Shown: piece after piece, positions 16,538 to 25,384 of the stretch
Layout: each line of letters starts with the position of its first letter
Position numbering within the stretch: the first letter of the stretch is position 1
Assembly: GCA_022820675.1 (NCBI GenBank)
Contig: JAJEFC010000284.1
Coordinates: 1 to 47,513, forward strand
Direction of reading: 5' to 3'
Source of the DNA: Vicinamibacteria bacterium
GTDB taxonomy: Bacteria; Acidobacteriota; Vicinamibacteria; Vicinamibacterales; UBA8438
Length of the DNA stretch: 47,513 nt
Position numbers and translations under genes: made by a program
The notes under the pieces: model-generated
The model's database searches: none
Told to the model about the DNA's origin: nothing
What the model saw: the letters and a program-made list of their open reading frames with translations, nothing else

Positions 16538-17256
16538 GAGCGGCCGCAATCGCTGGTCGACACCTTTCGCGATCTGTTTGCGTCCCGCGCGGGAGGCGCC
16601 ATTCGCCGAACCGCCTGGTCGTTGAGCGACGAGGCCGTCCGCGATGCCTTCGCGCTGGCTTGGCGTTGCGGATTGACCGCCGACGCCGCACGGGCCGCCA
16701 CCTTGATCGTCCGGTTGCCGGAGGTCGTCGCGCCGGACCGCTTACTCCCCGCGCGTTGAGCGATCTGCACCGTGAAGGAGGCTTCCCGGACACCGCCCCC
16801 TACGCGGCGCTGTGGGGCTGCGCGGCGGAGAGCCTGCTCGGGCGCAGCGCGGCGCCGCCCGACGAGCCTCGGGACTGGAAGATCGCGTCCGACAGGGGTT
16901 GCGGTTGCGAGCACTGCGCAGAACTCCGCGCCTTCTGCGACGATCCCGACGCCAAGGTCGCGCGATTCCCGTTGCGCGAGGAGTTGCGCCGTCACTTGGA
17001 AATGATCATCCGCACGCGCCGGCTCGACATCGCCACCGTCACCGAGCGCAAGGGCCGGCCCTATACCCTCGTGTGCACCAAGAACCGCGCCGGCCACCGG
17101 CGGCGGCTGGCCGAGTACGCCGAGGACGTTTCTCACATGGAGTCTCTTGTCCGTTCGGCGCCGGGCGGCGCGCAGGCCGCGCGCTGGGCGGCCGACCTCG
17201 CCAGACTGCGCGAGGCGGTCGCGGCCCATAAACCCGCGGAACGAGGGCGGGCATGA
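16538..17256 (+). pseudogene. C-terminal remnant of a 2OG-Fe(II)-oxygenase-type protein, frameshifted
   Basis: Codons 16538-16756 read ERPQSLVDTFRDLFASRAGG ... WRCGLTADAARAA... DRLLPAR, then hit TGA. One frame over, the text continues at once with LSDLHREGGFPDTAPYAALW, DEPRDWKIASDRGCGCEHCA, LRRHLEMIIRTRRLDIATVT, ERKGRPYTLVCTKNRAGHRR and ends at 17256. A single missing base near 16757 explains it. The CGCEHC and RPYTLVCTK motifs match the conserved C-terminal part of large proteins annotated as 2OG-Fe(II) oxygenases in Acidobacteria. The N-terminal oxygenase half is absent. Family assignment is from memory of that pattern. Confidence 0.55.
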
Positions 17257-17440
17257 AGCCTCGGTGACGATTCCGTGTCGGACTCACGGACTGCCGCCCG
17301 GGTTCTGGTCCGCCGGAGCCCTCCGATGTCGCGGTGGAGTCGACGAGGGCAATCGTCCACCGACCTCGGCTTTCGCATCGCAACTCGAACGCGGTGGCGC
17401 GCGCCGGCCGGGACCATTTGGACCGAAGCGCCCGCAGTCG

Positions 17441-17476
17441 TTGACGCCGGACCGTTTCGGGCGCACGATCACCGTC
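17441..17476 (+). promoter_or_regulatory. Promoter with consensus -35, giving a leaderless transcript
   Basis: TTGACG (17441-17446), 17-nt spacer, CACGAT (17464-17469), then 7 nt to the GTG at 17477. The same arrangement is kept in the decayed copy at 16.1 kb. Confidence 0.5.
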
Positions 17477-18358
17477 GTGACGTTCGCGCATCGACTCCCG
17501 CCGGCCCTCCTGTGGGCCGGGCTCCTGCTGGCCTCGGTGGCGCTGTCCGCCCAGGCGCCCGCGGTCGACCTCGACGCGCTGCTCGGGCGGGTCGGCGGCC
17601 GGCTCGAGCGCTACTTCCAGCGTGCGCAGAGCATCGTGTCGACCGAGACGGTATGGGTGCGCTCGTTCGACCGGGGCATGCGGCCGCGCGGCCGCCCGCG
17701 GCGGCTCGAGTACGAGCAGCGCGTCGAATGGGACGCCGCGGGCGCCGACGGCGTGCCGTCGGTGCGGGTCATGCGCGAGCTCCGGTCGGTGAACGGCCGT
17801 CCCCCCGGTCCCGAGGACGAGAACGCCTGCCTGGTCCCCGAAGCGGAGGGCGACGACCCGCTGTCGGTGCTGCTGCCCGCCCGGCAGGTCGAGTTCGACT
17901 TCCGGCTGCGCGACGTGGACATCGTCGACGGACGTCCCGTCGCGAGGCTGTCCTTCACGCCGATCGACGCGCAGCCGGGCGAGGTCGAGTGGGACGGCGA
18001 CTGCGCCCGCATCGATCTCGAGGGCTGGTACGGCGGCGACGCCTGGGTGGACGTGGGCTCGGGCGACGTGCTGCGCCTCGACGAGCACCTGACGCGGCCG
18101 TTCGAGTTCCGCGAACCGATCGATCGCCCGCGGGGCAGCCGGCGCTGGAGCCGGCTGCAGCGGGACGACACCAGCACCCGCTACGAGCGCATCGCGTTCG
18201 AGAATCCCGACGAGACGTTGATGCTCCCCCGGTCGATCGAGCGCAACTGGGCCATCGAGGGCGGGGCGTTCATTCCCCGGTACTTCCGCACGCAGCAGTT
18301 CTCGAACTACCGGCGGTTCGTCACCGGGGGCCGCCTCGTCGACGCGCCCGGGCGCTAG
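17477..18358 (+). CDS. Secreted protein of unknown function
   Basis: 293 residues from GTG 17477, chosen because a signal peptide follows directly (MTFAHRLPPALLWAGLLLAS, cleavage near VALSAQA) and the promoter fits. The mature part starts LDALLGRVGGRLERYFQRAQ and has an acidic, Arg-rich body: VEWDGDCARIDLEGWYGGDA, WVDVGSGDVLRLDEHLTRPF, and a C-terminal QQFSNYRRFVTGGRL. The repeated pattern of outer-membrane/LolA-like sheets ending in 'SNYRRF' is one I associate with acidobacterial hypothetical exported proteins. No enzyme motif seen. Its promoter and 5' end are duplicated in decayed form at 16.05-16.26 kb. Confidence 0.75.
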   Translation: MTFAHRLPPALLWAGLLLASVALSAQAPAVDLDALLGRVGGRLERYFQRAQSIVSTETVWVRSFDRGMRPRGRPRRLEYEQRVEWDAAGADGVPSVRVMRELRSVNGRPPGPEDENACLVPEAEGDDPLSVLLPARQVEFDFRLRDVDIVDGRPVARLSFTPIDAQPGEVEWDGDCARIDLEGWYGGDAWVDVGSGDVLRLDEHLTRPFEFREPIDRPRGSRRWSRLQRDDTSTRYERIAFENPDETLMLPRSIERNWAIEGGAFIPRYFRTQQFSNYRRFVTGGRLVDAPGR

Positions 18359-18398
18359 CGCCGGTCGACAGGGAAACTTCACCGTTCCGCCACCGAGA

Positions 18399-20561
18399 TC
18401 AGCGGCCGCCGCTTTTCGGCGACCTGGCGGTGGGCTTCAGGTACGTCTCCCACCAGCGGAGCTCGTGCATCATCCGATGGACGCTGTTCCAATGCCCGCG
18501 GATCCCGTGCGCCATGCCCTCGTAGATGATGAGCTTCGTTGGGACCCGCTGCTTCTTGAGGGAGGTGTAGAGCTGGATGGCTCCCTCCAGCGGCACCCGG
18601 TAGTCGACCTGGCCGTGAACGAACAACGTCGCCGCCTGGACACCGCCCGAGTTGAGGTACGCCGACTGCCTGATCATGATCTCCCGCGCCTCGGGATCCC
18701 ACGGCGGCCCGTGGAACTCCAACTCTTTCGTACGCGCCACATCCGATAGCGCGTAGTTGCTCGTCCAGTTGGAGGCGCCGGCACCGGATACCGCAGCCTT
18801 GAACCTGTCCGGGTAGCGCGTGATCAGCCAGTTGGTCAAGATGCCGCCGTACGAGTGCCCGGTCGCGCCCACCCGGTCCCGGTCGATGGGGTACTCCGCG
18901 ATGAGGTGGTCGACGCCCGCCAGTACATCCTCGCCGTCGTTCGTCCCCCAACCACCCCAGGTGCCCCACTTGAACTCGTCGCCGTAGCCCGTGGAGCCGC
19001 GGAAATTGGGCAAGAAGACGAAGTACCCGTTGGCGGCGAAGAACATGTTCTTGAAGTTGAAGCCGTACCCGGATGCGGCGTGAGGTCCGCCGTGATTCAC
19101 CACGACAAGGGGGTACGACCCGGCCTGTGGGTCGTAGCCGTACGGAAACAGCAGGAATCCCTCCACCGGCGTGCCGTCATGGCTCGTGTAGAGGATCCTC
19201 TCCGCGGGCCGGCTGGCGAGCTCCTTGTTGGCGAGGAAGTCGGCATGCACGTCGGTGAGGCGCCGCTCGTTGCTCCCGTCGATGTCCGCTACGTAGACGT
19301 CCGGCGGGCGCTCGAACTCCCCCACGGTGTAGGTCATGTGCTCGAACGAGGAATCGATGTCGATTCCCTGGATCCGGCGCTGGCCTGTGGTCACCTGTTC
19401 CACCGGCCCACCCTCGGCAGCAACGCGGAACAGGTGCCTGGCGCCCCCGATACCCGTGTCGAAATACAAGTACCGGCTGTCGGGCGACCACATCGGCGAG
19501 CCCGCGTCGAGGTCCCAGTCGGCGGTGAGGTTCAGGGTCTCGCCGCTGTCGGCGGCGCGAACGTACAGATCTCTCGGGCCACCGTGGCGCAGCTTCCGAT
19601 CGATGATCATGTCGGCGCCGAACGAGCGGACATAAGAGATCCACCGACCGTCGGGCGAGAAGCTGACGCCGGAGTAGGTGTAGCCGTCGTCGGTCAGACG
19701 GGTGACCTCCCCGTCCAGGTTGACCAGGAAAAGGTCCGACCGTCCGTAGGCGAGCTCGTCGAGCACGGCTTCGTCGGCGGTGAACAGCACCGCGCTTCCG
19801 TCCGGCTTCCACTGCAGCCCCCCGGGTCGCAGGCCCAAGTCCGTCAACTGCCGGGCGGCGTCGCTGTCGTCTGCGGGTGCGAGGACGATCTCGGTCAACG
19901 GGCGCTGCCGGGGGTCCGGGAGCGGGAAGTCCTGTCCGTCGCGCCGGAACGGGTACCAGTCGAATGCGGCGCCCGCGAAGCGCTCCTCGTGTCGGCTCTC
20001 GAACGCGGTGAGCTCCGGCTCCGGACGGGCGGGCCGCGGCATCTCCTCGGTGCGGACGAGCCACTGCCCGTCCGGACTCGGCAAGCCGTCGGGCTCCACC
20101 GACTCGTCGCGGACGGCAGGCGCGGTCGGTTGCGCGGGATCGATCACCCAGAGAACGTCCTCCTGGCTGACGCGCAGACGGCCGTCATCCATCCACCGGG
20201 GATTGCTTACTTCCAGGCCGTTGCGTTGGATCCGTACCGGCTCCGCCGATCCGTCGGCCCGCACGATCCAGGTCTCGGTCACGCTCTCGTTCGTCTCCTC
20301 GATGGAACGAGAGACCGTATAGGCGACCCAGTCGCCGGCGGGGGAGATGCGTGGAGAGCCAACACGGCTCAGGGCGTAGTAGTCCTCCAGGGCCAACGGG
20401 CGCCCTCCCATTCGTATCGCCGCCGTCGAGGCGCTACCGCCGGTCGATCTCAACGCGACGAGCTCGGGTTGACCGTCACCCGATGTTGCCGCAATCCACA
20501 GGGCGGATGTCGAAGCTGTCGCCAGAAGCACCAGACCAAAAGAGAGCGAGACTCGTCGCAT
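18399..20561 (-). CDS. S9 family prolyl oligopeptidase-type peptidase, exported
   Basis: 720 residues from ATG 20561 (SD AGGAGG; signal peptide SLSFGLVLLATASTSALW). The N-terminal two thirds is a WD40-like/DPP beta-propeller (LYFDTGIGGARHLFRVAAEG and similar blades). The C-terminal catalytic domain has GATGHSYGG (Ser570), GQVDYRVP (Asp653) and EGMAHGI (His685), with PLVVVNHGGPHAASGYGF near the oxyanion loop. This is the acylaminoacyl-peptidase/DPP-type group, which cleaves short peptides, here probably in the periplasm. Length is normal and all three catalytic residues are present. It stands alone, convergent with the 17.5-kb gene. Confidence 0.92.
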   Translation of the reverse strand: MRRVSLSFGLVLLATASTSALWIAATSGDGQPELVALRSTGGSASTAAIRMGGRPLALEDYYALSRVGSPRISPAGDWVAYTVSRSIEETNESVTETWIVRADGSAEPVRIQRNGLEVSNPRWMDDGRLRVSQEDVLWVIDPAQPTAPAVRDESVEPDGLPSPDGQWLVRTEEMPRPARPEPELTAFESRHEERFAGAAFDWYPFRRDGQDFPLPDPRQRPLTEIVLAPADDSDAARQLTDLGLRPGGLQWKPDGSAVLFTADEAVLDELAYGRSDLFLVNLDGEVTRLTDDGYTYSGVSFSPDGRWISYVRSFGADMIIDRKLRHGGPRDLYVRAADSGETLNLTADWDLDAGSPMWSPDSRYLYFDTGIGGARHLFRVAAEGGPVEQVTTGQRRIQGIDIDSSFEHMTYTVGEFERPPDVYVADIDGSNERRLTDVHADFLANKELASRPAERILYTSHDGTPVEGFLLFPYGYDPQAGSYPLVVVNHGGPHAASGYGFNFKNMFFAANGYFVFLPNFRGSTGYGDEFKWGTWGGWGTNDGEDVLAGVDHLIAEYPIDRDRVGATGHSYGGILTNWLITRYPDRFKAAVSGAGASNWTSNYALSDVARTKELEFHGPPWDPEAREIMIRQSAYLNSGGVQAATLFVHGQVDYRVPLEGAIQLYTSLKKQRVPTKLIIYEGMAHGIRGHWNSVHRMMHELRWWETYLKPTARSPKSGGR

Positions 20562-20789
20562 GTGGCCTCCTTCGTCGAGCTGTCGGGCATTCCAGACCGG
20601 AAACGCGGTCCGGCGATCTCGGGGTCGCGCCGACGGCCCGCCACCGTGCCAGCCGCGGGGAACCTGGCCGATGGTAAACCCCCGGCGTGCAAGCGACACC
20701 CTGCGCGACGCTGCTCATCTCATGGGTCCCCAATCAGCCGAATGTCGAGCCCGACTCCGAGCGCCTTCGCGATCCTCGTGGATTGCCAA
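20562..20789. other. Upstream region of the S9 peptidase gene
   Basis: No gene recognised. Minus-strand codons just left of the palindrome read STRIAKALGVGLDIRLIGDP before a stop (about 20730-20790). That resembles the C-terminus of an XRE-type antitoxin and may be a remnant. Confidence 0.25.
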
Positions 20790-20819
20790 CAATATTTGTA
20801 TTGTACAGCACAAATACTG
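20790..20819. promoter_or_regulatory. AT-rich 30-bp imperfect palindrome
   Basis: CAATATTTGT-ATTGTACAGC-ACAAATACTG is nearly self-complementary around TGTACA and stands out as an AT-rich island in GC-rich DNA. It has the look of a repressor operator or a recombination site; no dedicated regulator is adjacent. Confidence 0.4.
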
Positions 20820-20827
20820 TAGAGGGA

Positions 20828-21065
20828 GATGGGAAAGCCGTAGGCCGCGGCGCCGAGGCGGGTCTCCCAGAGGACCTCCCCGGTCGAATGTCGAACGCCC
20901 GGTAGTAGCGGTCGGCGTCGCCCGCGAAGACGAGACCGCCCGTCGTCGTCAGCGTCGACGTCAGGAACCCGGCCCGCTGCTCACGGCTCCACAGCTCCTC
21001 CATCGTCCGCACGTCGCAGACGGCCAGCTTCCCCACGTCCCACGAGGGCAGGATGATCCGGAGCG
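20828..21065 (-). pseudogene. Fragment of a PQQ-dependent dehydrogenase
   Basis: About 75 codons read SWDVGKLAVCDVRTMEELWS, GFLTSTLTTTGGLVFAGDAD, RYYRAFDIRPG, then after a one-base frameshift near 20882 EVLWETRLGAAAYGFPISL. This is the characteristic late-propeller region of PQQ alcohol dehydrogenases (LTTAGGLVFQGD...AYDAATGEVLWE). Both ends stop abruptly, the left one at the palindrome. Confidence 0.7.
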
Positions 21066-21120
21066 CGCTAATGCGGACTATCGTCGACCCGGTGCCGCCC
21101 AATCCGGACTATCGTCTTGC

Positions 21121-21170
21121 GCGGCTTGACGCGGTGGCCGACGTGGCGGCTTGACGCGGTGGCCGACGTG
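21121..21170. repeat. Perfect 25-bp tandem repeat
   Basis: GCGGCTTGACGCGGTGGCCG-ACGTG occurs twice head to tail, with the first 6 bases of a third copy. Just before it CGGACTATCGTC also occurs twice (about 21074 and 21105). Confidence 0.8.
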
Positions 21171-21227
21171 GCGGCTCGGCGACAGACATGCCGGCCATGC
21201 TCGCTTGCCGCACACCTCCTCGTCGAA

Positions 21228-22211
21228 TCACGGGGCAGGACTCGACCTGCCCACACCTGTCTCAGGACCGTCTTGGTGTCCTTCGAACGCCGGCACGGGG
21301 CGGCCGGCCAGGTAGTCGAGCAGCACGTCGCACGCCGCCGCGGCGAAGCGCCGGTAGCCGTCGTCGGTCGGCCAGCCGATGTGGGGCGTGAGCACGACGT
21401 TGCCGAGAGTCGTGAGCGGATGCCCGGGCGGCAGAGGCTCCTGGTCGAAGACGTCGAGCCCGGCGCCGGCGATGCGCCCCGCCGCGAGGGCGTCGACCAG
21501 GGCCGCCTCGTCGACGATCGGGCCTCGCGCGGTGTTGATGAGGAACGCGGTCGGCTTCATCAGGGCGATGCGCCGTGCGTCGATCAGGCCGCGCGAGGAT
21601 GGCGACAGAGACACGTGAATCGTCACGACGTCCGCCTCGCCCAGCAGGTCGTCGAGCTCGCGGCGCTCGGCGCCGGCCGCCGCCTCGTCGGTCAGCGTAC
21701 GACTCCAGCCGGCGACCCGCATCCCGAACACCTTGCCGATCCGCGCGACGTGCCGGCCGATTCTGCCGAGGCCCACGACCCCCAGGGTCTTGCCGTGCAG
21801 CACCGGCGTCGACGGCGCCGGCCACGCCCCCCGCCTGAGGGCGGCATCGCTGGCCGGGATCTGCCGCATCACCGCCATCGCCAGACCGAACGTGAGCTCG
21901 GCGGCGCCGATGGAATGCCCGGCCGACGCCCTGGCGACGACGATGCCGCGGTCGTGCGCCGCGGCGAAGTCGATATGGCTCGCGTGGTTGCCGGTCTGCA
22001 CGAGGACCCGCAAGTCCGAGAGCTGCTCGAGCAGCGTGCGGTCAAACGGCGTCCGCTCGCGGTTGGCAATCACCGCATCGAAACCGCGCAACGCCGCCGG
22101 ATCGCCGAACGGCCCCGTGAACACCTGCACCTCGGCGCGCTCGCGCAGCCGGCGTACGCCCTCGGTGCCTTCCCACGCCTGGTGAATGTCGTCGAGAATC
22201 GCGACGCGCAT
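21228..22211 (-). CDS. D-2-hydroxyacid dehydrogenase (NAD-binding)
   Basis: 327 residues. Rossmann motif GLGRIG (147-152) and the catalytic triad of the family: Arg229 in NTARGPIVDE, Glu258 in DVFDQEPLP, His277 in LTPHIGW. The fold and length match the D-isomer-specific 2-hydroxyacid dehydrogenases (phosphoglycerate/glyoxylate/hydroxypyruvate reductase group), which interconvert 2-oxoacids and D-2-hydroxyacids with NAD(P)H in the cytoplasm. Substrate cannot be told from sequence. It is a single gene with a weak SD (AGGCGGGG). Confidence 0.92.
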   Translation of the reverse strand: MRVAILDDIHQAWEGTEGVRRLRERAEVQVFTGPFGDPAALRGFDAVIANRERTPFDRTLLEQLSDLRVLVQTGNHASHIDFAAAHDRGIVVARASAGHSIGAAELTFGLAMAVMRQIPASDAALRRGAWPAPSTPVLHGKTLGVVGLGRIGRHVARIGKVFGMRVAGWSRTLTDEAAAGAERRELDDLLGEADVVTIHVSLSPSSRGLIDARRIALMKPTAFLINTARGPIVDEAALVDALAAGRIAGAGLDVFDQEPLPPGHPLTTLGNVVLTPHIGWPTDDGYRRFAAAACDVLLDYLAGRPVPAFEGHQDGPETGVGRSSPAP

Positions 22212-22480
22212 GGCTGGCCCCGCCTGGTGACCGTCGTCCTCTCCGATGCTGAGCTCGGGCTCTACCGCGCCGCCAACGCCTCGACGAGGGTGGTCCTCAT
22301 CGCCGTAGTTGGCTAGCTAGCTAGTAGTGACCTGGCGGCGGCGCTGGTGTGGATGCCCCGACGGAGAACCACACTCGTTGTGCGGCGCATCACGCCGATG
22401 CTCGGCTGCCGAATTGGTGCTCCAAGGTTGCGGCCCTACAAGGGACCGCATCGACGATGACGGTGACGAGCGCGTCCCGC
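22212..22480. other. Intergenic region, nothing recognised
   Basis: It contains a short TAGC repeat (GGCTAGCTAGCTAGTAG, near 22313) and no credible gene. Confidence 0.4.
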
Positions 22481-24472
22481 CTACAGAGCCTCGAGCGCGC
22501 GCCGGACTGCGTTGAAGTGATCGGCTGCTATCGGAGCTCCCACTCGAATGTCGTGCGCCGAGGACCGTCCGGGACGTCCGTCCGCCAGGTACACCTCGTG
22601 CAGCGCCGTGTACAGCTCCGTGAGATGCACCGCGCGAACCGGGGTGACGCCCCGCACGATCGTGGGATCGGTCCACCGGAACCGCGGCAACCCGGCAGTC
22701 CCGCGCAGGATGTCGATGCGTTCACGCAGCTCGGTGACGTGCACCGCCTTGATCGGATCCCCCACCTGGAGCGGATCGTCGACGAACGGTTGCCGGACGC
22801 CTACCCGCAGAACGAAAGCGGCGGTAACACCTGCCTGAAGCGGGAGGACTTCGACCGTGTAGGTCCCGGAGCTCAGGGTACGCACGATACGCGGGTCAGC
22901 CCCGCCAGCCGACGTGACCAGACTGCCGTCCACTGCCTGCCCTCTGCGGAGGTGGAGCGAGCCGTGTACGGGGGACGAAAGCCCGATCCGAACCGGGCGC
23001 CCGCTCTGCACCGAGAAGCTGTAGTAGCGCGCATTGGCGCCGGGGGGCGCCCCGCGCGTGGAGATGCATGCCCCCGCCCAGGACGCGGCGACACGGCGTT
23101 CCCGTTGGGCCGACCCCAGAGGCTCGACGACGCACGGCACCCGAACGTCCACCCGCACCGAAACGGAACAGTTGTTCCCGGTATCGATCTCGCCGGCGAC
23201 TTCCGAGACGCAGGCCGAGTACTCGTATACGCCGGCCGTCGCGGGCGCAACCATGTCCAGACGCCGAGTCGCCGTTGCTCCCGAGGAGATGGACCCGACC
23301 GGGACCGAGCCGACATCGGTCCAGGAGCGGCCAGCAGAACGCCTCCGGTACCTCAACCTCGTCGGAGGCGTCGTCGAGCCGCCGAGGTTCACGACCTCGG
23401 CCGAGACGACGAACGACTCCCGCGGATCGAGTTCGGCGGTGCTGACCGTCAGGCTCGTCACAGCGAGATCGGGAGGATCGTCCCGAACCTCGAGCGTCAG
23501 GTGGCGCGAGCAGTTGTTCGTGGCGTCCTGTTCGCGGTCCACGCGTTCGACGCAGACCTGGTACTGGTAGACCCCGGGTCGTGAAGGCGCCGAGAAACGG
23601 GCTGATTCGGTGCTCGTGCCTGACGCTGCCAGCCCGTTGACGACGTCCACGTCGAAGAGTTCCCACGCGCCGCCCTGGCGGCGGCTCAGGTACTCGAGGG
23701 TCGTGACCGGAGAACGGCCCGAACCCGTGTTCTGCACCGTGGCGGTGATGTCGAGCGGCTCGCCCGGAGATGCGACCGATTCGCTGAGCCGGGCCTCCAG
23801 AACGACCAGGTCCGGCCTCACGGTAGAGCTGGGCCCGTAGAGGGCCCGAGCACCCTCCTTGTCATCCACCTGGAGAGAGTCCAGATCGGACGCGCGCGAG
23901 TTCATGATCGCATCGACGAACTGACCGTGGTCGTCCGGATGAGCGAGGCCCAGAACATGGCCGAACTCGTGGAGGGCGACGCGGCGAAAATCCGGGACTG
24001 CGCCGCGAGCGGGCCCTCGGTAGACATCCCAATCGTAGTCGGCGTTGAAGAGCACGTCGGCGTCTACCGTGACGTCGGTCGAGCTGGAATACCAGAGCTT
24101 CGTAACCGCGATGGTCGTGTCCGACCAGGACTCGCCGCACACCGTGGATGCGAAAACGACCACGTTCCGCCTGTCGACCGTCCCGGATGAGCAGGACGCC
24201 GCCTCGTCACCCGAGGATGTCGTGGACGTGAATCGGAAATCCGCCCCGGCCTGGTTCCAGGCATTCAGGGCCTCCCGGGCTGCCCGGTTCCATTTGTCGG
24301 CTCCCGTGGCCAGCACCATCTCGACCGGCATCGCCGTCGATGACCACACCGCGCCCCATCGGACCCACGATCGGCCCTCGATGATGAAGCCGAGCACGAC
24401 GGCCAGGACGATGCCGACACTGGCGAACCGCCGAAACCGCGCCGACCAGGCGCCGGGCAGGAATGCCGTCAC
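22481..24472 (-). CDS. Secreted matrixin-type metalloprotease with CARDB domains
   Basis: 663 residues from GTG 24472 (GTGA overlap with the upstream stop). A signal anchor at about 19-31 is followed by a matrixin/M10-like domain with the zinc site HEFGHVLGLAH (168-178) and a later Met-turn candidate (DAIMNS). Two CARDB beta-sandwich modules follow (PDLVVLEARLSESVASPGEP; PDLAVTSLTVSTAELDPRES). Then comes a pre-peptidase-type beta domain (ARYYSFSVQSGRPVRIGLSS) and a C-terminal triple repeat (IKAVHVTELRERID, VRAVHLTELYTALH, IAADHFNAVRRALE). That triple repeat is seen in secreted acidobacterial proteins and may be a surface or sorting domain. Secreted zinc protease by inference. Confidence 0.85.
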   Translation of the reverse strand: MTAFLPGAWSARFRRFASVGIVLAVVLGFIIEGRSWVRWGAVWSSTAMPVEMVLATGADKWNRAAREALNAWNQAGADFRFTSTTSSGDEAASCSSGTVDRRNVVVFASTVCGESWSDTTIAVTKLWYSSSTDVTVDADVLFNADYDWDVYRGPARGAVPDFRRVALHEFGHVLGLAHPDDHGQFVDAIMNSRASDLDSLQVDDKEGARALYGPSSTVRPDLVVLEARLSESVASPGEPLDITATVQNTGSGRSPVTTLEYLSRRQGGAWELFDVDVVNGLAASGTSTESARFSAPSRPGVYQYQVCVERVDREQDATNNCSRHLTLEVRDDPPDLAVTSLTVSTAELDPRESFVVSAEVVNLGGSTTPPTRLRYRRRSAGRSWTDVGSVPVGSISSGATATRRLDMVAPATAGVYEYSACVSEVAGEIDTGNNCSVSVRVDVRVPCVVEPLGSAQRERRVAASWAGACISTRGAPPGANARYYSFSVQSGRPVRIGLSSPVHGSLHLRRGQAVDGSLVTSAGGADPRIVRTLSSGTYTVEVLPLQAGVTAAFVLRVGVRQPFVDDPLQVGDPIKAVHVTELRERIDILRGTAGLPRFRWTDPTIVRGVTPVRAVHLTELYTALHEVYLADGRPGRSSAHDIRVGAPIAADHFNAVRRALEAL

Positions 24473-25068
24473 AGTTCCGCTTGGATCAAGGCCCTGAAGG
24501 TGTCGAGGGTCAACTGTGATGGAGGAGCGCCAGCGCCGGCTGCGGCGGAGGCTCGCGCGACGAGCTCGCCGGGAGGCCCGTCGAAACCCGCCATGGGCAC
24601 TCCCGCGTGGTCGAACACGACGTCGACGCCGCGCTCGGTGTCTCGGGCCACCCGGTAGAGACCCTGCCACCACCCGACCAGAGGACAGATGCCGCCGGCG
24701 GCGGGGTCGGAGAAGATCACGGTACGCTGTCCCACGGTGAACCGCGGCATGCCGGCAATCTCCAGAACGAGCCCGTCAGGGGTCGGCCCCCCGGTGAAGC
24801 GGAGCTTCAGATCGGAACCCGGAACGGAGCCGTGGAGCACGTCGAGATCGGCAAATGTGACGTCTGTGTAGGGTGTGCCCCGTTCGGCGTCCCAGACGTA
24901 CTCGACGGACGACACCGTCCCGACGGAGATGACGGTTGCCGCGTCGACGACCTCCGAGAAGGTCATCCTGACGACCGTGCTGCCGTGGAGCGCAGCCGGC
25001 CCGGCCGCGGCCAGGAGAACCAGCAGGAATGCGCGGCGGAGGGGCGCGGGTCGGGCGAGACGCAGCAT
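24469..25068 (-). CDS. Small exported protein paired with the matrixin
   Basis: 199 residues with a clear signal peptide (RRAFLLVLLAAAGPAALHGS) and a beta-rich body: FSEVVDAATVISVGTVSSVE, PYTDVTFADLDVLHGSVPG, VGQRTVIFSDPAAGGICPLV. It overlaps the matrixin gene by 4 nt, so the two are translationally coupled. The same kind of small protein is often found ahead of matrixin genes; an inhibitor or chaperone for the protease is a reasonable but untested guess. SD GGAGG precedes the ATG. Confidence 0.75.
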   Translation of the reverse strand: MLRLARPAPLRRAFLLVLLAAAGPAALHGSTVVRMTFSEVVDAATVISVGTVSSVEYVWDAERGTPYTDVTFADLDVLHGSVPGSDLKLRFTGGPTPDGLVLEIAGMPRFTVGQRTVIFSDPAAGGICPLVGWWQGLYRVARDTERGVDVVFDHAGVPMAGFDGPPGELVARASAAAGAGAPPSQLTLDTFRALIQAEL

Positions 25069-25201
25069 GGCGAGTACCTCCAGTCGGGGTGTAATCCACC
25101 GCAGGCTCAGAGCAAACCGTGCCGGCTACGCCCCGTCGTGGGCTTTCAAGAAACTCGTGGCCGGTGTTCCCCGAACCGTCCCTCGGCTCGTCCGGCCCGA
25201 C

Positions 25202-25307
25202 TAAGGACAGTGATCGATATAACGTTGCCAACTACGCTCAGGCGTGCCTCGCAGACTGCCGCCTTGCGCGCCCGACACATGACAAGGTAAATCTCGTCAC
25301 CGTCCTA
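25202..25307 (+). mobile_element. ~106-bp terminal-inverted-repeat (MITE-like) element, copy 1
   Basis: The left end TAAGGACAGTGATCGATATA and the reverse complement of the right end TTAGGACGGTGACGAGATTT match imperfectly over about 28 bp. Both arms carry the 'GGACrGTGA...TTGyC' core. No coding capacity. Two relatives lie at 28.3 and 28.7 kb. Confidence 0.6.
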
Positions 25308-25384
25308 ACCAACTAAGCGGCCGGCGGGGTGATGTCGGTCCTGCCAGCCGTCGATTCGCCCCTCCAGTGTAATGGCGCAGACGC

